DNA from: Gemella sp.
GTDB taxonomy: Bacteria; Bacillota; Bacilli; Staphylococcales; Gemellaceae
Reading direction: 5' to 3'
Assembly (NCBI GenBank): GCA_030529855.1
Contig: JAUMWC010000009.1
Location: 1 to 55,558, forward strand
Length of the DNA: 55,558 bases
Part shown: positions 42,022-51,545 of the stretch, one piece after another
Position numbering within the stretch: the first letter of the stretch is position 1
Layout of the letters: every line of letters begins with the position of its first letter
The notes under the pieces: model-generated
Database searches by the model: none
What the model was told of the DNA's origin: nothing
What the model saw: only the letters and a program-made list of their open reading frames with translations
Translations under genes and position numbers: made by a program

Positions 42022-42026
42022 GAAAA

Positions 42027-42515
42027 ATGGAAATCTGGGATGCTTATAATAGAAATTCAGAAAAAATTCATGGATTGGAATTAGTTAGGGGTGAAATTAT
42101 TCCCCAGGGAATATATCATCTTTGCGTAGAAGTAGCAGTGAAAAATCAATCAGGAAAATTTTTATTGATGAAGAGAAGTCACAGGAAGCACGGCGGAGGA
42201 AAATGGGAATTATCCGCTGGGGGTTCTGTACTTAAAGGTGAATCACCTAAGGCAGCGGTAAGAAGAGAAGTGAAAGAAGAAACGGGCTTAGATATAAGTA
42301 GCCTGAATTTACTTGGGATAGAAATAATCGAAGAATATCAGGCTATTTATTACAAATATCTAGCAGAAACTTTTTGTAATGAAGCTGAAGTGACCTTACA
42401 ATTAGGTGAAACTGTAGATTTTAAATGGTTGAAATTTGAAGAGATAACTGTAGAAGACTTGTGGACTATGAGAGTATATAACGAACTAGAAAGTAGAGAA
42501 GAAATTTATGAATAA
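42027..42515 (+). CDS. NUDIX hydrolase
   Basis: The 162-residue protein has a perfect Nudix box at 66-88 (GX5EX7REUXEEXGU; G66, E72, R80-E81, E84-E85, G87). WDAYNRN near the start and GIYHLCVEVAV place it near the isopentenyl-diphosphate-isomerase-like/YfcD-type branch. These enzymes hydrolyse nucleoside diphosphates linked to other groups; the substrate is unassigned. It overlaps the HD gene by 8 nt. Confidence 0.9.
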   Translation: MEIWDAYNRNSEKIHGLELVRGEIIPQGIYHLCVEVAVKNQSGKFLLMKRSHRKHGGGKWELSAGGSVLKGESPKAAVRREVKEETGLDISSLNLLGIEIIEEYQAIYYKYLAETFCNEAEVTLQLGETVDFKWLKFEEITVEDLWTMRVYNELESREEIYE

Positions 42516-43155
42516 AGAATTAATTATTCAAAACACAAGAGAATTTGTAAAAAACATTTTTGATGACGAAGCAAGTGGTCATGATTATTGGCATATCGAG
42601 AGGGTAAGAAAAACTACATTGACAATAGCTAAAGAAGAAGGAGCAGATGTATTTGTTTGCGAAATGGCAGCACTACTACATGATGTAGCTGACGAAAAAT
42701 TAAATGATAGTGTGGAAGATGCAAATACTAGGTTAATAAATTTTCTTGATAGTCAAGAACTTCCTAGTGAAGATACAAAGCATATTCTAGAAATTATTAG
42801 AGGAATTTCTTTTAAGGGTGGTCATAATAGCGTAAACTTATCTTTAGAAGGGAAGATTGTACAAGATGCTGACAGGTTAGATGCAATAGGTGCAATCGGG
42901 ATTGCTAGAACTATGGCTTACTCCGGAAACAAGGGGAGACTTATTCATGACCCTAGCATGAAAGCAAGAGAAAATATGACTTTGGAAGAGTATCGTAGTG
43001 GTCAAGATACAGCTATAATGCACTTTTATGAAAAACTTCTAAAACTTAAAGATTTGATGAATACTGAAACAGGTAAGAAATTAGCCCAGCACAGACACTG
43101 GTTTATGCTGGATTATTTAGAAGAATTTTATGCAGAATGGAATGGAGAAAAATAA
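42508..43155 (+). CDS. HD-domain phosphohydrolase
   Basis: The 215-residue protein carries the HD metal-binding set: His29 in HDYWHIERV, His58-Asp59 in LLHDVADEKL and a distal Asp in VQDADRLDAIG. It belongs to the YedJ-type small HD hydrolases, which act on phosphate esters or nucleotides. Together with the adjacent NUDIX gene it suggests nucleotide clean-up. The ATG overlaps the upstream stop and the next gene starts 1 nt after its own stop. Confidence 0.9.
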   Translation: MNKELIIQNTREFVKNIFDDEASGHDYWHIERVRKTTLTIAKEEGADVFVCEMAALLHDVADEKLNDSVEDANTRLINFLDSQELPSEDTKHILEIIRGISFKGGHNSVNLSLEGKIVQDADRLDAIGAIGIARTMAYSGNKGRLIHDPSMKARENMTLEEYRSGQDTAIMHFYEKLLKLKDLMNTETGKKLAQHRHWFMLDYLEEFYAEWNGEK

Positions 43156-43156
43156 G

Positions 43157-43669
43157 ATGATTAGATTATGTAGAGAAGAAGATATAAAAAAGTTAAGAGA
43201 ATTATGTATTCTAACATTTAGAGAAACATTTGGAGATAATGGAACAAGTGAAGAAAATTTATTGGAATTTTTCGAAACGGCTTATAATGTGGATGTGTTA
43301 AGAAAAACTTTGGAAGATAAAAATTCTGAAACATATGTTTATGAAAAAGATGGTGAGTTACTTGCCTACTTAAAAGTAAATGTTTCTACTTCTCAAACGG
43401 AAGAAAAGGGGGAAGAATACTTAGAAATACAAAGAATTTATGTTAAGAAATCAGCCAAAGGACAAGGAATAGGTAAAGAATTGATGAACCTTGCCGAAAA
43501 ACTTGCTAAAGAGAAATCAAAATCAAAAATGTGGCTAGGAGTTTGGGAAAATAATTTTGCAGCTCAAGAATTTTATAAAAAGCAAGATTTTGAAAAGACA
43601 GGCGAACATAAATTTATTGTGGGAGAAGAAGCTGATACTGATTGGATAATGGAGAAAACTTTATCATAA
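43157..43669 (+). CDS. GNAT-family N-acetyltransferase
   Basis: ATG 43157 (MIRLCREEDIKKL) is chosen: GGAG at 43144-43147 precedes it, and the longer frame from 43130 lies in the HD gene. The 170-residue protein has a GNAT core with the acetyl-CoA loop KSAKGQGIGKEL (about 104-115). The final strands MWLGVWENNFAAQEFYKKQDF are typical of spermidine/protein acetyltransferases. The substrate is unknown. Confidence 0.88.
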   Translation: MIRLCREEDIKKLRELCILTFRETFGDNGTSEENLLEFFETAYNVDVLRKTLEDKNSETYVYEKDGELLAYLKVNVSTSQTEEKGEEYLEIQRIYVKKSAKGQGIGKELMNLAEKLAKEKSKSKMWLGVWENNFAAQEFYKKQDFEKTGEHKFIVGEEADTDWIMEKTLS

Positions 43670-43686
43670 TATGTTAAGGAGATTTT

Positions 43687-44418
43687 ATGATTTTAAGGAA
43701 GATAAATTTTAAAATTGATATAAATAATAATGAATATCCCTTTAATTTGGAGTGGTTAAGGAATTTAAAATCAATAGAATTTAAAAGTCCAGTTACTTTT
43801 GTGGTAGGTAATAATGGTGTAGGTAAGTCAACTTTATTAGAAGCACTTGCTATAAATGTTAATTCTACTAATCTGTCTCAATCATATTATAATCAAATGA
43901 TTGAGTATGATTCTGTGAGTCGTTTATCGGATGTTATGAGATGTGAGTGGAGTATAAAAAATAATAAAGGATTTTTCTTTAGGGCAGATGATTTTCTAAA
44001 TTATATAAGACTAGCAATAGAAGATTCAAGAATGCCTTATACTTTTGATGATGGAAAAACACCTTATGCAAGAGATATTAAGCACCTTTCTCACGGGCAA
44101 GCATTTTTAGCTTTTTTCAATTCACGCTTAGGGAAAAAATCATTATACATTTTAGATGAACCAGAGTCGCCATTAAGTCCTCAAAATCAATTGGCATTTA
44201 TGAGGTTTATGAAAGAAGCGGTAGAGCAAGGGTCACAATTCATTATCGCCAGCCATTCGCCTATACTTTTAGCCTATCCTGATGCTGATATTATTAGCAT
44301 AAGTGAAAGTAAGGCGGAAGGAATAGAATACGACGATATAGAAAATGTTAAATTTATGAAATCATTTATGAAAGATCCTAATAGATTTATATATTATAAT
44401 TTTTTAGATGAAAAATAA
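43687..44418 (+). CDS. AAA family ATPase, ABC-ATPase-like (single domain)
   Basis: The 243-residue protein has Walker A GNNGVGKST (41-49), a signature-like LSHGQ (134-138), Walker B SLYILDEPE (152-160) and a switch His in IASHSP. No membrane component lies nearby. It resembles short RecF/OLD-like ATPases found in bacteria without a known transport role. It is the last gene of the run and its stop lies in the terminator stem. Function is unassigned. Confidence 0.82.
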   Translation: MILRKINFKIDINNNEYPFNLEWLRNLKSIEFKSPVTFVVGNNGVGKSTLLEALAINVNSTNLSQSYYNQMIEYDSVSRLSDVMRCEWSIKNNKGFFFRADDFLNYIRLAIEDSRMPYTFDDGKTPYARDIKHLSHGQAFLAFFNSRLGKKSLYILDEPESPLSPQNQLAFMRFMKEAVEQGSQFIIASHSPILLAYPDADIISISESKAEGIEYDDIENVKFMKSFMKDPNRFIYYNFLDEK

Positions 44419-44446
44419 AGAGCAGGTCAAACCTGCTCTTTATTTA
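44417..44446. terminator. Bidirectional terminator
   Basis: AAAGAGCAGGT (44417-44427) pairs perfectly with ACCTGCTCTTT (44431-44441) around a 3-nt loop. It separates the convergent ATPase and lipid kinase genes. Confidence 0.88.
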
Positions 44447-45327
44447 TATACTTTTAAATGAGATGGAAGAATTTTAATAGATACTGGAAGTGAATCACCT
44501 TCATCTCCGTCAACATTTACCGATAATTTATCGGTAGAGTTTATTAACTTCACACTAATGTTCGAAGATGTAAAATATTCTATGTGAGTACTAGATTTAT
44601 CTATACCGTGTAACAGCTCTGGTAAAGCAAGGACAGTGTCTAAGAGTGAAGTATCTTTTATATAAGCTAAGTGTAATTTTCCATCATTAACCTTAGCCTT
44701 AGGGAACATAGTCTCAAAACCACCAATTGAATTAGTAAGTCCTATTAGAATAGTTGATGTTTTTATTTGTTGGTTTGAATTATCTATAGATAGTTCAAAA
44801 TCATAAAATCCAGTGTTCATTAATTCTTTGGCACCAGATACAAAGTAGGCTACTTTACCTAGTCTAGTTTTTTCTTTTGAATCAACATTATTAATAGATT
44901 CTGGAATAGTTCCGATTGCTACAACATTCATAAAGTAGGAATTATTAATTTTACCTATATCCAAATCAGATATGTTGTCAGGATTAAAGTTTTTTATAGC
45001 TTGTTCAGGATTAAGTGGAATCTTTAGAGCTCTAGCAAGATCGTTAACAGTTCCTAAAGGGAAAAAACCAAAGTTAGGTCTATAGTCAAGTTCAGCTATA
45101 CCAGAAATCCCTTCATTAACGGTACCATCACCACCCATAACAAATACACTATGATGTTTTTCTTTTGCAGCGTTTTTTGCGAAAACTGTTGCGTCACCAG
45201 CTTTTTCAGTATATTTAATATCTACAATATCAAAGAAAGATTCTAATTTTTCTTTAGTTAATTTTTCATATTTTTTAGCTTTTTCTCCTCCAGAAGAAGG
45301 GTTAATTATAAGCGTTGCTTTTTTCAT
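44440..45327 (-). CDS. Diacylglycerol/lipid kinase, YegS/BmrU/DagK family
   Basis: The 295-residue protein starts KKATLIINPSSGGEKA (phosphate-binding NPxSG) and has the kinase loop GGDGTVNEG (65-73) and the C-terminal all-beta domain with VNVDGDEGDSLP. These soluble enzymes phosphorylate diacylglycerol, needed to recycle lipid after lipoteichoic acid synthesis, or related lipids. It is monocistronic on the minus strand. Confidence 0.88.
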   Translation of the reverse strand: MKKATLIINPSSGGEKAKKYEKLTKEKLESFFDIVDIKYTEKAGDATVFAKNAAKEKHHSVFVMGGDGTVNEGISGIAELDYRPNFGFFPLGTVNDLARALKIPLNPEQAIKNFNPDNISDLDIGKINNSYFMNVVAIGTIPESINNVDSKEKTRLGKVAYFVSGAKELMNTGFYDFELSIDNSNQQIKTSTILIGLTNSIGGFETMFPKAKVNDGKLHLAYIKDTSLLDTVLALPELLHGIDKSSTHIEYFTSSNISVKLINSTDKLSVNVDGDEGDSLPVSIKILPSHLKVYK

Positions 45328-45416
45328 ATTGTGAAAACTTCCTTAGGATTATTTTATAGTTTTAATTATACAGTATTTTTTATTTAATAGATAGTCTTTG
45401 TTAAACTAAATAAATC

Positions 45417-45445
45417 TTGTAGATAGGGGTTTCTTAGTGTATAAT
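45417..45445 (+). promoter_or_regulatory. Promoter of the M26 protease gene
   Basis: TTGTAG (45417-45422), a 17-bp spacer and TATAAT (45440-45445) precede the ATG at 45491 by 45 nt. The ribosome binding site AGGAGG is at 45481-45486. Confidence 0.7.
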
Positions 45446-45490
45446 ATAGTAGAATGGATATGTCCAAAATTAAAGTTTTTAGGAGGAAAT

Positions 45491-48400
45491 ATGTTTAATA
45501 AAAATTATTTAAGAAAATTTTCTATAAGAAAATTAAAAGTGTCAGCTGCATCAGTATTTATTGGACTTAGTTTTCTAGGGGCATCTACTGCGTCAGCAGA
45601 AACTCTTAAACTAGGTGTAGAGAAAAACTTAAACTATAAATATGTTTTAGAATCTGAACTTACAGACTCTGAAAAACAGCTTATTGTTAAAGAATTACCA
45701 TCTGATAAAGTTGGTGAGTATGAAACTTACTATATGGTTTATAGACCAGAGACTGCCCAAGTATTACCAAAAACTATTGCTGCAGCGGGAGAAAATGGTC
45801 TGAATTATTTAGCGAGTGGAGCTTTAGGTTTAGGATTATTAGTTTTAGCAGTTAAGTTTTCTAAGAAAAAGAAAAAATATATCATATCATCTATTTTTAT
45901 TTTAACTGCAGCAGGTACTTATAGTGTATCCGCTATTGAAAATGTTAAATTAGCTGGAAATGATAAAGTATATACTGTTCAAACTGGACAGGAACTACCA
46001 GAAACGAAGATTGCTATACCAGGTCATCAATTTGTAGGATATATTCTAGTAGATAATGTAGAAGATTTAAAAGAAGCTTGTCCACCTGAAGAAAAAGTAA
46101 CTACTGCAAAACAAACAGTACAAACAGCTGCGAATGTAGTGGCTAAACCTCAAGGTCAAGCAGCTCCGCAAGTAACAGAAAAACCTGTAACACAACCAAC
46201 AGAAGCTCCGGTAACAAGAGTAGTAACTCAGGAACCAGCAACACAAATAGTAACAGAAGCCCCAGTTACAAAAATTGTAACAGAAGCTCCGGTAACAAGA
46301 GTGGTAACACAAGCGCCAGTGACTCAAATAGTGACGGAAGCTCCAGCAACTAGAGTAGTAAGTAATGAATCTACAACTGTTGTTGTAACAGAAGCGCCAG
46401 CTACGAGAGTAATAACACAAGCGCCAGTGACTCAGATAGTAACAGAAGCCCCGGTAACGAAAGTAATAACAGAAGCTCCTGTAACAAAGATTGTTACTGA
46501 AAAGGGTATTCCATTAGTAGAAGAAATTAAACCGGAAGCGCCAACACCTGAGATAACATCAAAAGGTGAAGGTCAAACACGTCCGGAAGCCCCAGTTTTA
46601 ACAATACCGACAACAGTGTCAACTACAACAGTAGCACCGGAAACAAGTTCGACAACAGTGTCGACTACAACTGTAGCACCGGAAACAAGTTCAACAACAG
46701 TATCGACTACAACAGTAGCGCCGGAAACAAGTTCAACAACAGTATCGACTACAACTGTAGCTCCTGAAACAAGTGTGACAACTACAACTGTAACTACAGA
46801 AACAACAATTTCAACTGAAACAAGCTCAACAACTACAAAGGCAGTTGTTGATAAAACTAAACTACAAGAAGAATATGGTTTAGAAAATGATAGTAAGCAA
46901 ACAGATAAATACAAGTATGCTACAGATGAGTTAAGAACTGCTTATGATAAATTATTAACAGAAGCTAATGAAATTTTAGCTAATCCGGATGTAACTCAAG
47001 CACAAGTAGATGAAGCTTTAAAACTTCTAACTGAAGCAAGAGTTAAGTTAAATGGATTACTAGTTGAAGAACAAGAAGAAAAAGAATTCACTAGAATAAT
47101 TGAATTCGTAGATGAAACTGGAAAATCTATTAGAACAGCAGAAGAACAAAAAGTTAAATTCATTAGAACAGTAATCAAAAACGGTAATACAAACCAAACT
47201 GTAGAAGAAAAACCTTGGACAAGTGACAAAGACTTCTTTGATAAATTTGTACCAGTAGGTATTGAAGGATACAAGACAGATGAAACAGAAGTTCCACAAT
47301 TACCAGTTCAAGTTTTAGCAACACCAGAAACAACTAGAGTAACTGTGAGATACAATAAGGTAGCAGAAGATAAAGTAAAACCAGAACTTAAAGTAACTAA
47401 GTTAGAAAAATTTGATAAAGAGCAACGTGCGGCTTTAACATTTGACCTAACAGATAAAGATAAGACTTATGTTAAAGGTCAAGTTCTAGTTTATAATGAC
47501 AAGAATGAACTAGTTCAAACTGTTGATATCGTGGATAACAAAGCAGATATAGCAAACTTAGAGCACTGCTTACCTTACAGATTTGAAACAGTGTTAACTT
47601 ATGATCTAGGTAAAGGTGCGGGTCAAGTTAAAGAAACAGTAGATACAAGAGAAGTAGAGCTTGTTGATAAGAAAATAGAATTTAAGAACTTAATTTCTAC
47701 AGAATTATACAAAGTTGATGAAACAGGTAAAGCTACGCAAGTAACAGCATTAACTCAATTACCAACCGATAAAAACAACTACATGATTAAGTTAGTAGAT
47801 TCTGAAAACAAAGAAATCTTACTAGCGGTAAATGATATTGTAGAAAAAGATGGTAAATATCAAGTAAGTGCTAAGATGGATAATCTAGTACATTATTCAG
47901 CAGATAAAGCAACAGAAGACTTTGTATTTGATGTCAACAAAGTAGAAGTAAAAGCAGATCACTACACAACATTCAAAGAATTAGTTGATGCGATGAAAGC
48001 TAAGCCAAATGGAACATTCTATTTAGCTGCTGACATGATTGTAGATGGTGACTTTGCTGGAGATACATATATTCCAGGTGACTTCACAGGAAGTATTCAA
48101 TCAGAAACTGGTAAGAACTTCTCAATTTCTGGAATGACAAAACCATTATTCAACAAATTAGCAGCAGGATCTAAAGTATCTAACTTAGAAATTAAGGATG
48201 CGAACGTAACAGCATTTGGAGCTAGTACAGGTATATTAGCCAAGACAGCAGCTAATTCTACTATTACTAACCTTACTCTTAAAGGTAACTTGACACCAGG
48301 TAGATTTACATCACCTTACAGTGCTGGTTCAGTTGCCGGAGAAGTTAATGCCGTAACAATTACTAATTCATTAATTGATACTAACTTAACATTACATGCA

Positions 48401-51355
48401 TCTTCTGCATTCAACATGTATTCAGCAGGAGGGGTATTCGGTAAAAATGCAGGTAACTCAAAAGTAAGTAATGTATCTGTAAATGTGGATATCGTAGCAC
48501 CTAATAACGCAGGATATGGACAAAGTATTGGTGGTGTGATAGGAGATGCTACTGGTGGAACGTATGAAAAAATTCAAGTAACTGGTACTGTTAAAGCTGA
48601 TCAAGCTGATTCAGGAGTAGCAGCTATAGTTGGAAAAATAACTGCAGCAACTGTAAAAGATATAGTAACGGGAGTTCAAGTAACTAACGGTTCTATTGGT
48701 AATGGTCAAAACATGTGGATGTGGTTAGGACAACAGCCACCACAAAATATCTACACAATTAATGGTGTTGCAAGTGGTGGAACTCAACCAGCAATGCAAA
48801 CAGCAACAGGAATTACTCAAGATCAAGCTAATAAATATGCTACTGATTGGAAATTACCAACAGGAGCGGCATCAACTGGAGGAGCTACTACAGGAGCAAC
48901 TCCAACATCAGCATCTGAAGCAACTTACCCAGTAGATTACTCTACAGTAACTGGAGCTAAAGCAGGATTCGAAACAGCATACCAAAACTTAGCTAAATTA
49001 TTACCATTCTACGATAGAAAAACTATTGTTAAGACAGCAAATAAACTAGTAGATGGAGATAAGCTAAAATCAACTGCAATTACATCAATCGTTCCAATGA
49101 AAGGAAATGATTTTGTAACTGATTTATTCGATACAACAGGTGTTAATAAATTACTAGTTCACTTTGCAGATGGTACAGTAAAAGAGTATGACTTAACTGC
49201 AACTGGAGAATCTCCAAACTCAAGAATTACGGAGTTTAAACTAGATAACGGTATGTTATATACTCCGCATAATTTTGATCTAGGTCAAAACAACTATGAC
49301 TCTGCAATAGCAAAATTACAAGCAGTAGAGTACAACTCTGATGCAGTAGCTAAAGTATTTAATGTAGATAAAGCGAGATTACCAGAATTATACTTAGAAA
49401 CAAGCTTTAACGAAGTAAAAGCTAACTTAGATGAAGTATTGAAATCAATTATGTCTAACCAAGTATCGGCTGATATGACAAACGGAGCAGTATCACGTTA
49501 TGTTGAGAATGAATTAACTAAGAATAAGGAAAAATTATTATTAGGATTAGCATACTTAAACAGACTATACGATATCAATTATGGTGATAAGAATATTAAA
49601 GATTTAGCTATGTATAGACCTGATTTCCTAACAGATTCTAAAGTTGACAATGTAGCGTATCTAGAATCACTATCTGATATTAAATTTGAAAACTTTAGAT
49701 TATTTGAAGCTGATGTATTATACAAAGCGAAACTAGCAGGAGTAAATGGACAAGCATCAATTCCAGCATACTTAGACAAGTACAGACAACTATTTGCGCC
49801 AGACAAAGAAACAAAAGACTGGTTCTTAGAATCAAGTAAAGCTAAGATAGTAGAAGCTGATACTAACATTCCGGGAGAAAACAACTCTATTTATGATAGA
49901 TTATCAGAAAAAGATACTACTCACGCTAACTTATTACTATTATTAAATGTAGCAGACGATACTGTATATGCAGTGGTGCACCCAGGAGCAGTAACTTACG
50001 GAGCTTATGCACCATACATGCCTAAGAATACAGGGGAGCAAGTAGAAGGAATGGTAGATAAATATGCAGAAAGACTGACAAACTACTACAACATCTGGAA
50101 CAATGTAATTAAAGATGATATGAAATCTAAATTTGCAGAAAACCCAGTACGTATAGTAGATGGTCACTTCCCATCAAGTGATGCTAAAACTTGGACAGAA
50201 AGATATCCAAATAGTGGGGCTGTAGATGCATTCTTTGGTCCAGCTGGATACTACTACCCACACAATGCTAGTGAAAGTGCTTATGCTGATAGAAGAACTT
50301 TAATCAACATGGTAGATAATAGACTATTAGAAGATGCTTCATTAGCGACAGCAACTCACGAGTTTATCCACCACTTTGATGAAAAAGTATTATTCAATGG
50401 ATACAAGTACAGACCAGGTCAAAATATTGAATCTTATGCACTTGGATTATTAGAATCATTATCAGGATCTAAACCAACATACTACGGATTTAATACTCTA
50501 TATGAATTTGGAGCAGGTGAAAGTACAAGTGTTAACCACTCAACATCTAGATTCCAATCAGCTAAAGATATGCAAGATTACATGAAAGGTGTATTTGATG
50601 TAACTTACACATTAGATGCTTTAGAAGCAGACATAATGAAATCTAAATCTGCTGCAGATAAGCAAAAACTATATCAACAAATTACTTTAGTTCCAGCTGA
50701 ATCAGCAGATGGATACACTCATGCAAATGATAGTATAGTAGCATTATCTAATGATGTAGCAAACAAATTAACAAGTATAAAAGCATTTGTAGAAAATGGG
50801 GTAGTTGCTAAAGGACACTTAAATGTTGATGGAACGCAAGTATTTACAAGAGATAATAAAAACCCTAACTATACATATGTAGATTTATACAAACCAATTT
50901 TTGCAGGTATATCTAATAATACAGGAACTGTAGGAAGTCTTCAGTTCAGAAGAACTGCCTTTGAATTCCTAGCAGCAAAAGGATGGGAGGAAGGATTCCT
51001 AAAATATGCAACTAATAAATTAGCTGTAGATAATGGAACTAAATTGACTGATCCAGAAGTATTCAAGGCGATATTTGGAACAGAATATGCAAATTATGCA
51101 GACTTCAAGACTAAGCAATTTGAAAACCACTTAGCTGATATTACTAAACTTAAAGATATTACAATTACGCTAAATGGAAAACAAGAAGTTGTTAATGGAA
51201 CTACAATTAGACGACTAATGGAAACAGCAGTTAATGATCAAGTAAATCCAGGTGGAAACTTCCAAAAAGAATTTGCGCTTAAGACATTGAAAGAAGCAAT
51301 CTTAACAGAATACATGAAACAAACAGGGGACTTTAAACAGTCTATCTATAAATAA
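45491..51355 (+). CDS. ZmpB/IgA1-protease-like M26 zinc metalloprotease
   Basis: ATG 45491 follows AGGAGG and opens a YSIRK-type signal (FSIRKLKVSAASVFIGLSFLG); the frame upstream to 45437 is not used. The product is 1954 residues. An N-terminal sorting-like LPKTI (92-96) is followed by a hydrophobic span (102-122), KKKKK and a second span (131-147), the unusual N-terminal anchor layout of this family. Thr/Pro-rich repeats (about 230-430) come next. Then follow a FIVAR-like helix pair (about 450-523), a G5/MucBP-like region (about 530-630), GLUG-like repeats (about 870-1040) and the protease domain. That domain has HEFIH (1623-1627) and the third ligand Glu1647 in NIESYALGLLES. The substrate could be IgA1 or another host glycoprotein. 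Confidence 0.93.
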   Translation: MFNKNYLRKFSIRKLKVSAASVFIGLSFLGASTASAETLKLGVEKNLNYKYVLESELTDSEKQLIVKELPSDKVGEYETYYMVYRPETAQVLPKTIAAAGENGLNYLASGALGLGLLVLAVKFSKKKKKYIISSIFILTAAGTYSVSAIENVKLAGNDKVYTVQTGQELPETKIAIPGHQFVGYILVDNVEDLKEACPPEEKVTTAKQTVQTAANVVAKPQGQAAPQVTEKPVTQPTEAPVTRVVTQEPATQIVTEAPVTKIVTEAPVTRVVTQAPVTQIVTEAPATRVVSNESTTVVVTEAPATRVITQAPVTQIVTEAPVTKVITEAPVTKIVTEKGIPLVEEIKPEAPTPEITSKGEGQTRPEAPVLTIPTTVSTTTVAPETSSTTVSTTTVAPETSSTTVSTTTVAPETSSTTVSTTTVAPETSVTTTTVTTETTISTETSSTTTKAVVDKTKLQEEYGLENDSKQTDKYKYATDELRTAYDKLLTEANEILANPDVTQAQVDEALKLLTEARVKLNGLLVEEQEEKEFTRIIEFVDETGKSIRTAEEQKVKFIRTVIKNGNTNQTVEEKPWTSDKDFFDKFVPVGIEGYKTDETEVPQLPVQVLATPETTRVTVRYNKVAEDKVKPELKVTKLEKFDKEQRAALTFDLTDKDKTYVKGQVLVYNDKNELVQTVDIVDNKADIANLEHCLPYRFETVLTYDLGKGAGQVKETVDTREVELVDKKIEFKNLISTELYKVDETGKATQVTALTQLPTDKNNYMIKLVDSENKEILLAVNDIVEKDGKYQVSAKMDNLVHYSADKATEDFVFDVNKVEVKADHYTTFKELVDAMKAKPNGTFYLAADMIVDGDFAGDTYIPGDFTGSIQSETGKNFSISGMTKPLFNKLAAGSKVSNLEIKDANVTAFGASTGILAKTAANSTITNLTLKGNLTPGRFTSPYSAGSVAGEVNAVTITNSLIDTNLTLHASSAFNMYSAGGVFGKNAGNSKVSNVSVNVDIVAPNNAGYGQSIGGVIGDATGGTYEKIQVTGTVKADQADSGVAAIVGKITAATVKDIVTGVQVTNGSIGNGQNMWMWLGQQPPQNIYTINGVASGGTQPAMQTATGITQDQANKYATDWKLPTGAASTGGATTGATPTSASEATYPVDYSTVTGAKAGFETAYQNLAKLLPFYDRKTIVKTANKLVDGDKLKSTAITSIVPMKGNDFVTDLFDTTGVNKLLVHFADGTVKEYDLTATGESPNSRITEFKLDNGMLYTPHNFDLGQNNYDSAIAKLQAVEYNSDAVAKVFNVDKARLPELYLETSFNEVKANLDEVLKSIMSNQVSADMTNGAVSRYVENELTKNKEKLLLGLAYLNRLYDINYGDKNIKDLAMYRPDFLTDSKVDNVAYLESLSDIKFENFRLFEADVLYKAKLAGVNGQASIPAYLDKYRQLFAPDKETKDWFLESSKAKIVEADTNIPGENNSIYDRLSEKDTTHANLLLLLNVADDTVYAVVHPGAVTYGAYAPYMPKNTGEQVEGMVDKYAERLTNYYNIWNNVIKDDMKSKFAENPVRIVDGHFPSSDAKTWTERYPNSGAVDAFFGPAGYYYPHNASESAYADRRTLINMVDNRLLEDASLATATHEFIHHFDEKVLFNGYKYRPGQNIESYALGLLESLSGSKPTYYGFNTLYEFGAGESTSVNHSTSRFQSAKDMQDYMKGVFDVTYTLDALEADIMKSKSAADKQKLYQQITLVPAESADGYTHANDSIVALSNDVANKLTSIKAFVENGVVAKGHLNVDGTQVFTRDNKNPNYTYVDLYKPIFAGISNNTGTVGSLQFRRTAFEFLAAKGWEEGFLKYATNKLAVDNGTKLTDPEVFKAIFGTEYANYADFKTKQFENHLADITKLKDITITLNGKQEVVNGTTIRRLMETAVNDQVNPGGNFQKEFALKTLKEAILTEYMKQTGDFKQSIYK
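46189..46503 (+). repeat. Coding repeats, T-E-A-P-V-T type
   Basis: Roughly ten imperfect units of about 30 bp encode variants of TEAPVTRVV and TQAPVTQIV within the M26 protease. They form an extended, probably O-glycosylatable stalk between the membrane anchor and the folded domains. Long antisense open frames here are artefacts of the repeat. Confidence 0.85.
46610..46777 (+). repeat. Four 42-bp tandem coding repeats
   Basis: Units start at 46610, 46652, 46694 and 46736 and encode TTVSTTTVAPETSS with only synonymous differences (for example GTGTCA, GTGTCG, GTATCG). They are exact in length and recently duplicated, so copy number is likely to vary between strains. Confidence 0.9.
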
Positions 51356-51362
51356 TCAAAAC

Positions 51363-51402
51363 AAAACCGATTTGAAATTTAATTCAAATCGGTTTTTCAT
51401 TT
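51363..51402 (+). terminator. Terminator after the M26 protease gene
   Basis: AAAACCGATTTGAA (about 51363-51376) pairs with TTCAAATCGGTTTT (about 51383-51396) around a short loop and is followed by T-rich sequence. Confidence 0.88.
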
Positions 51403-51468
51403 ATAACTTTAACTAAAATTTAAAAATTCGGAAAATTAGATAAAAAGACTGAAAAATGATATAAATTA

Positions 51469-51497
51469 TTGTTTTATTATTGTGAACATGTTAAAAT
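51469..51497 (+). promoter_or_regulatory. Predicted promoter of the subtilase gene
   Basis: TTGTTT (51469-51474), a 17-bp spacer and TAAAAT (51492-51497). The ribosome binding site is AGGAGGG at about 51536-51542. The match is moderate in very A+T-rich DNA. Confidence 0.4.
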
Positions 51498-51545
51498 TTA
51501 AAAGTTAGAAATTTTCTAAACATTATTATAATTTAGGAGGGAATT

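Noticed and set aside
45437-45490. Longer N terminus of the M26 protease
   Set aside because: It begins inside the -10 region and precedes an ideal AGGAGG; the YSIRK-type signal starts at 45491.
46610-46777. Regularly spaced repeats considered as a CRISPR array
   Set aside because: The 42-bp units are contiguous, without spacers, and encode a continuous protein repeat.
46067-46914. Long minus-strand open frames opposite the protease repeats
   Set aside because: They are low-complexity Tyr/Cys- or Val/Thr-rich shadows of coding repeats, without ribosome binding sites.
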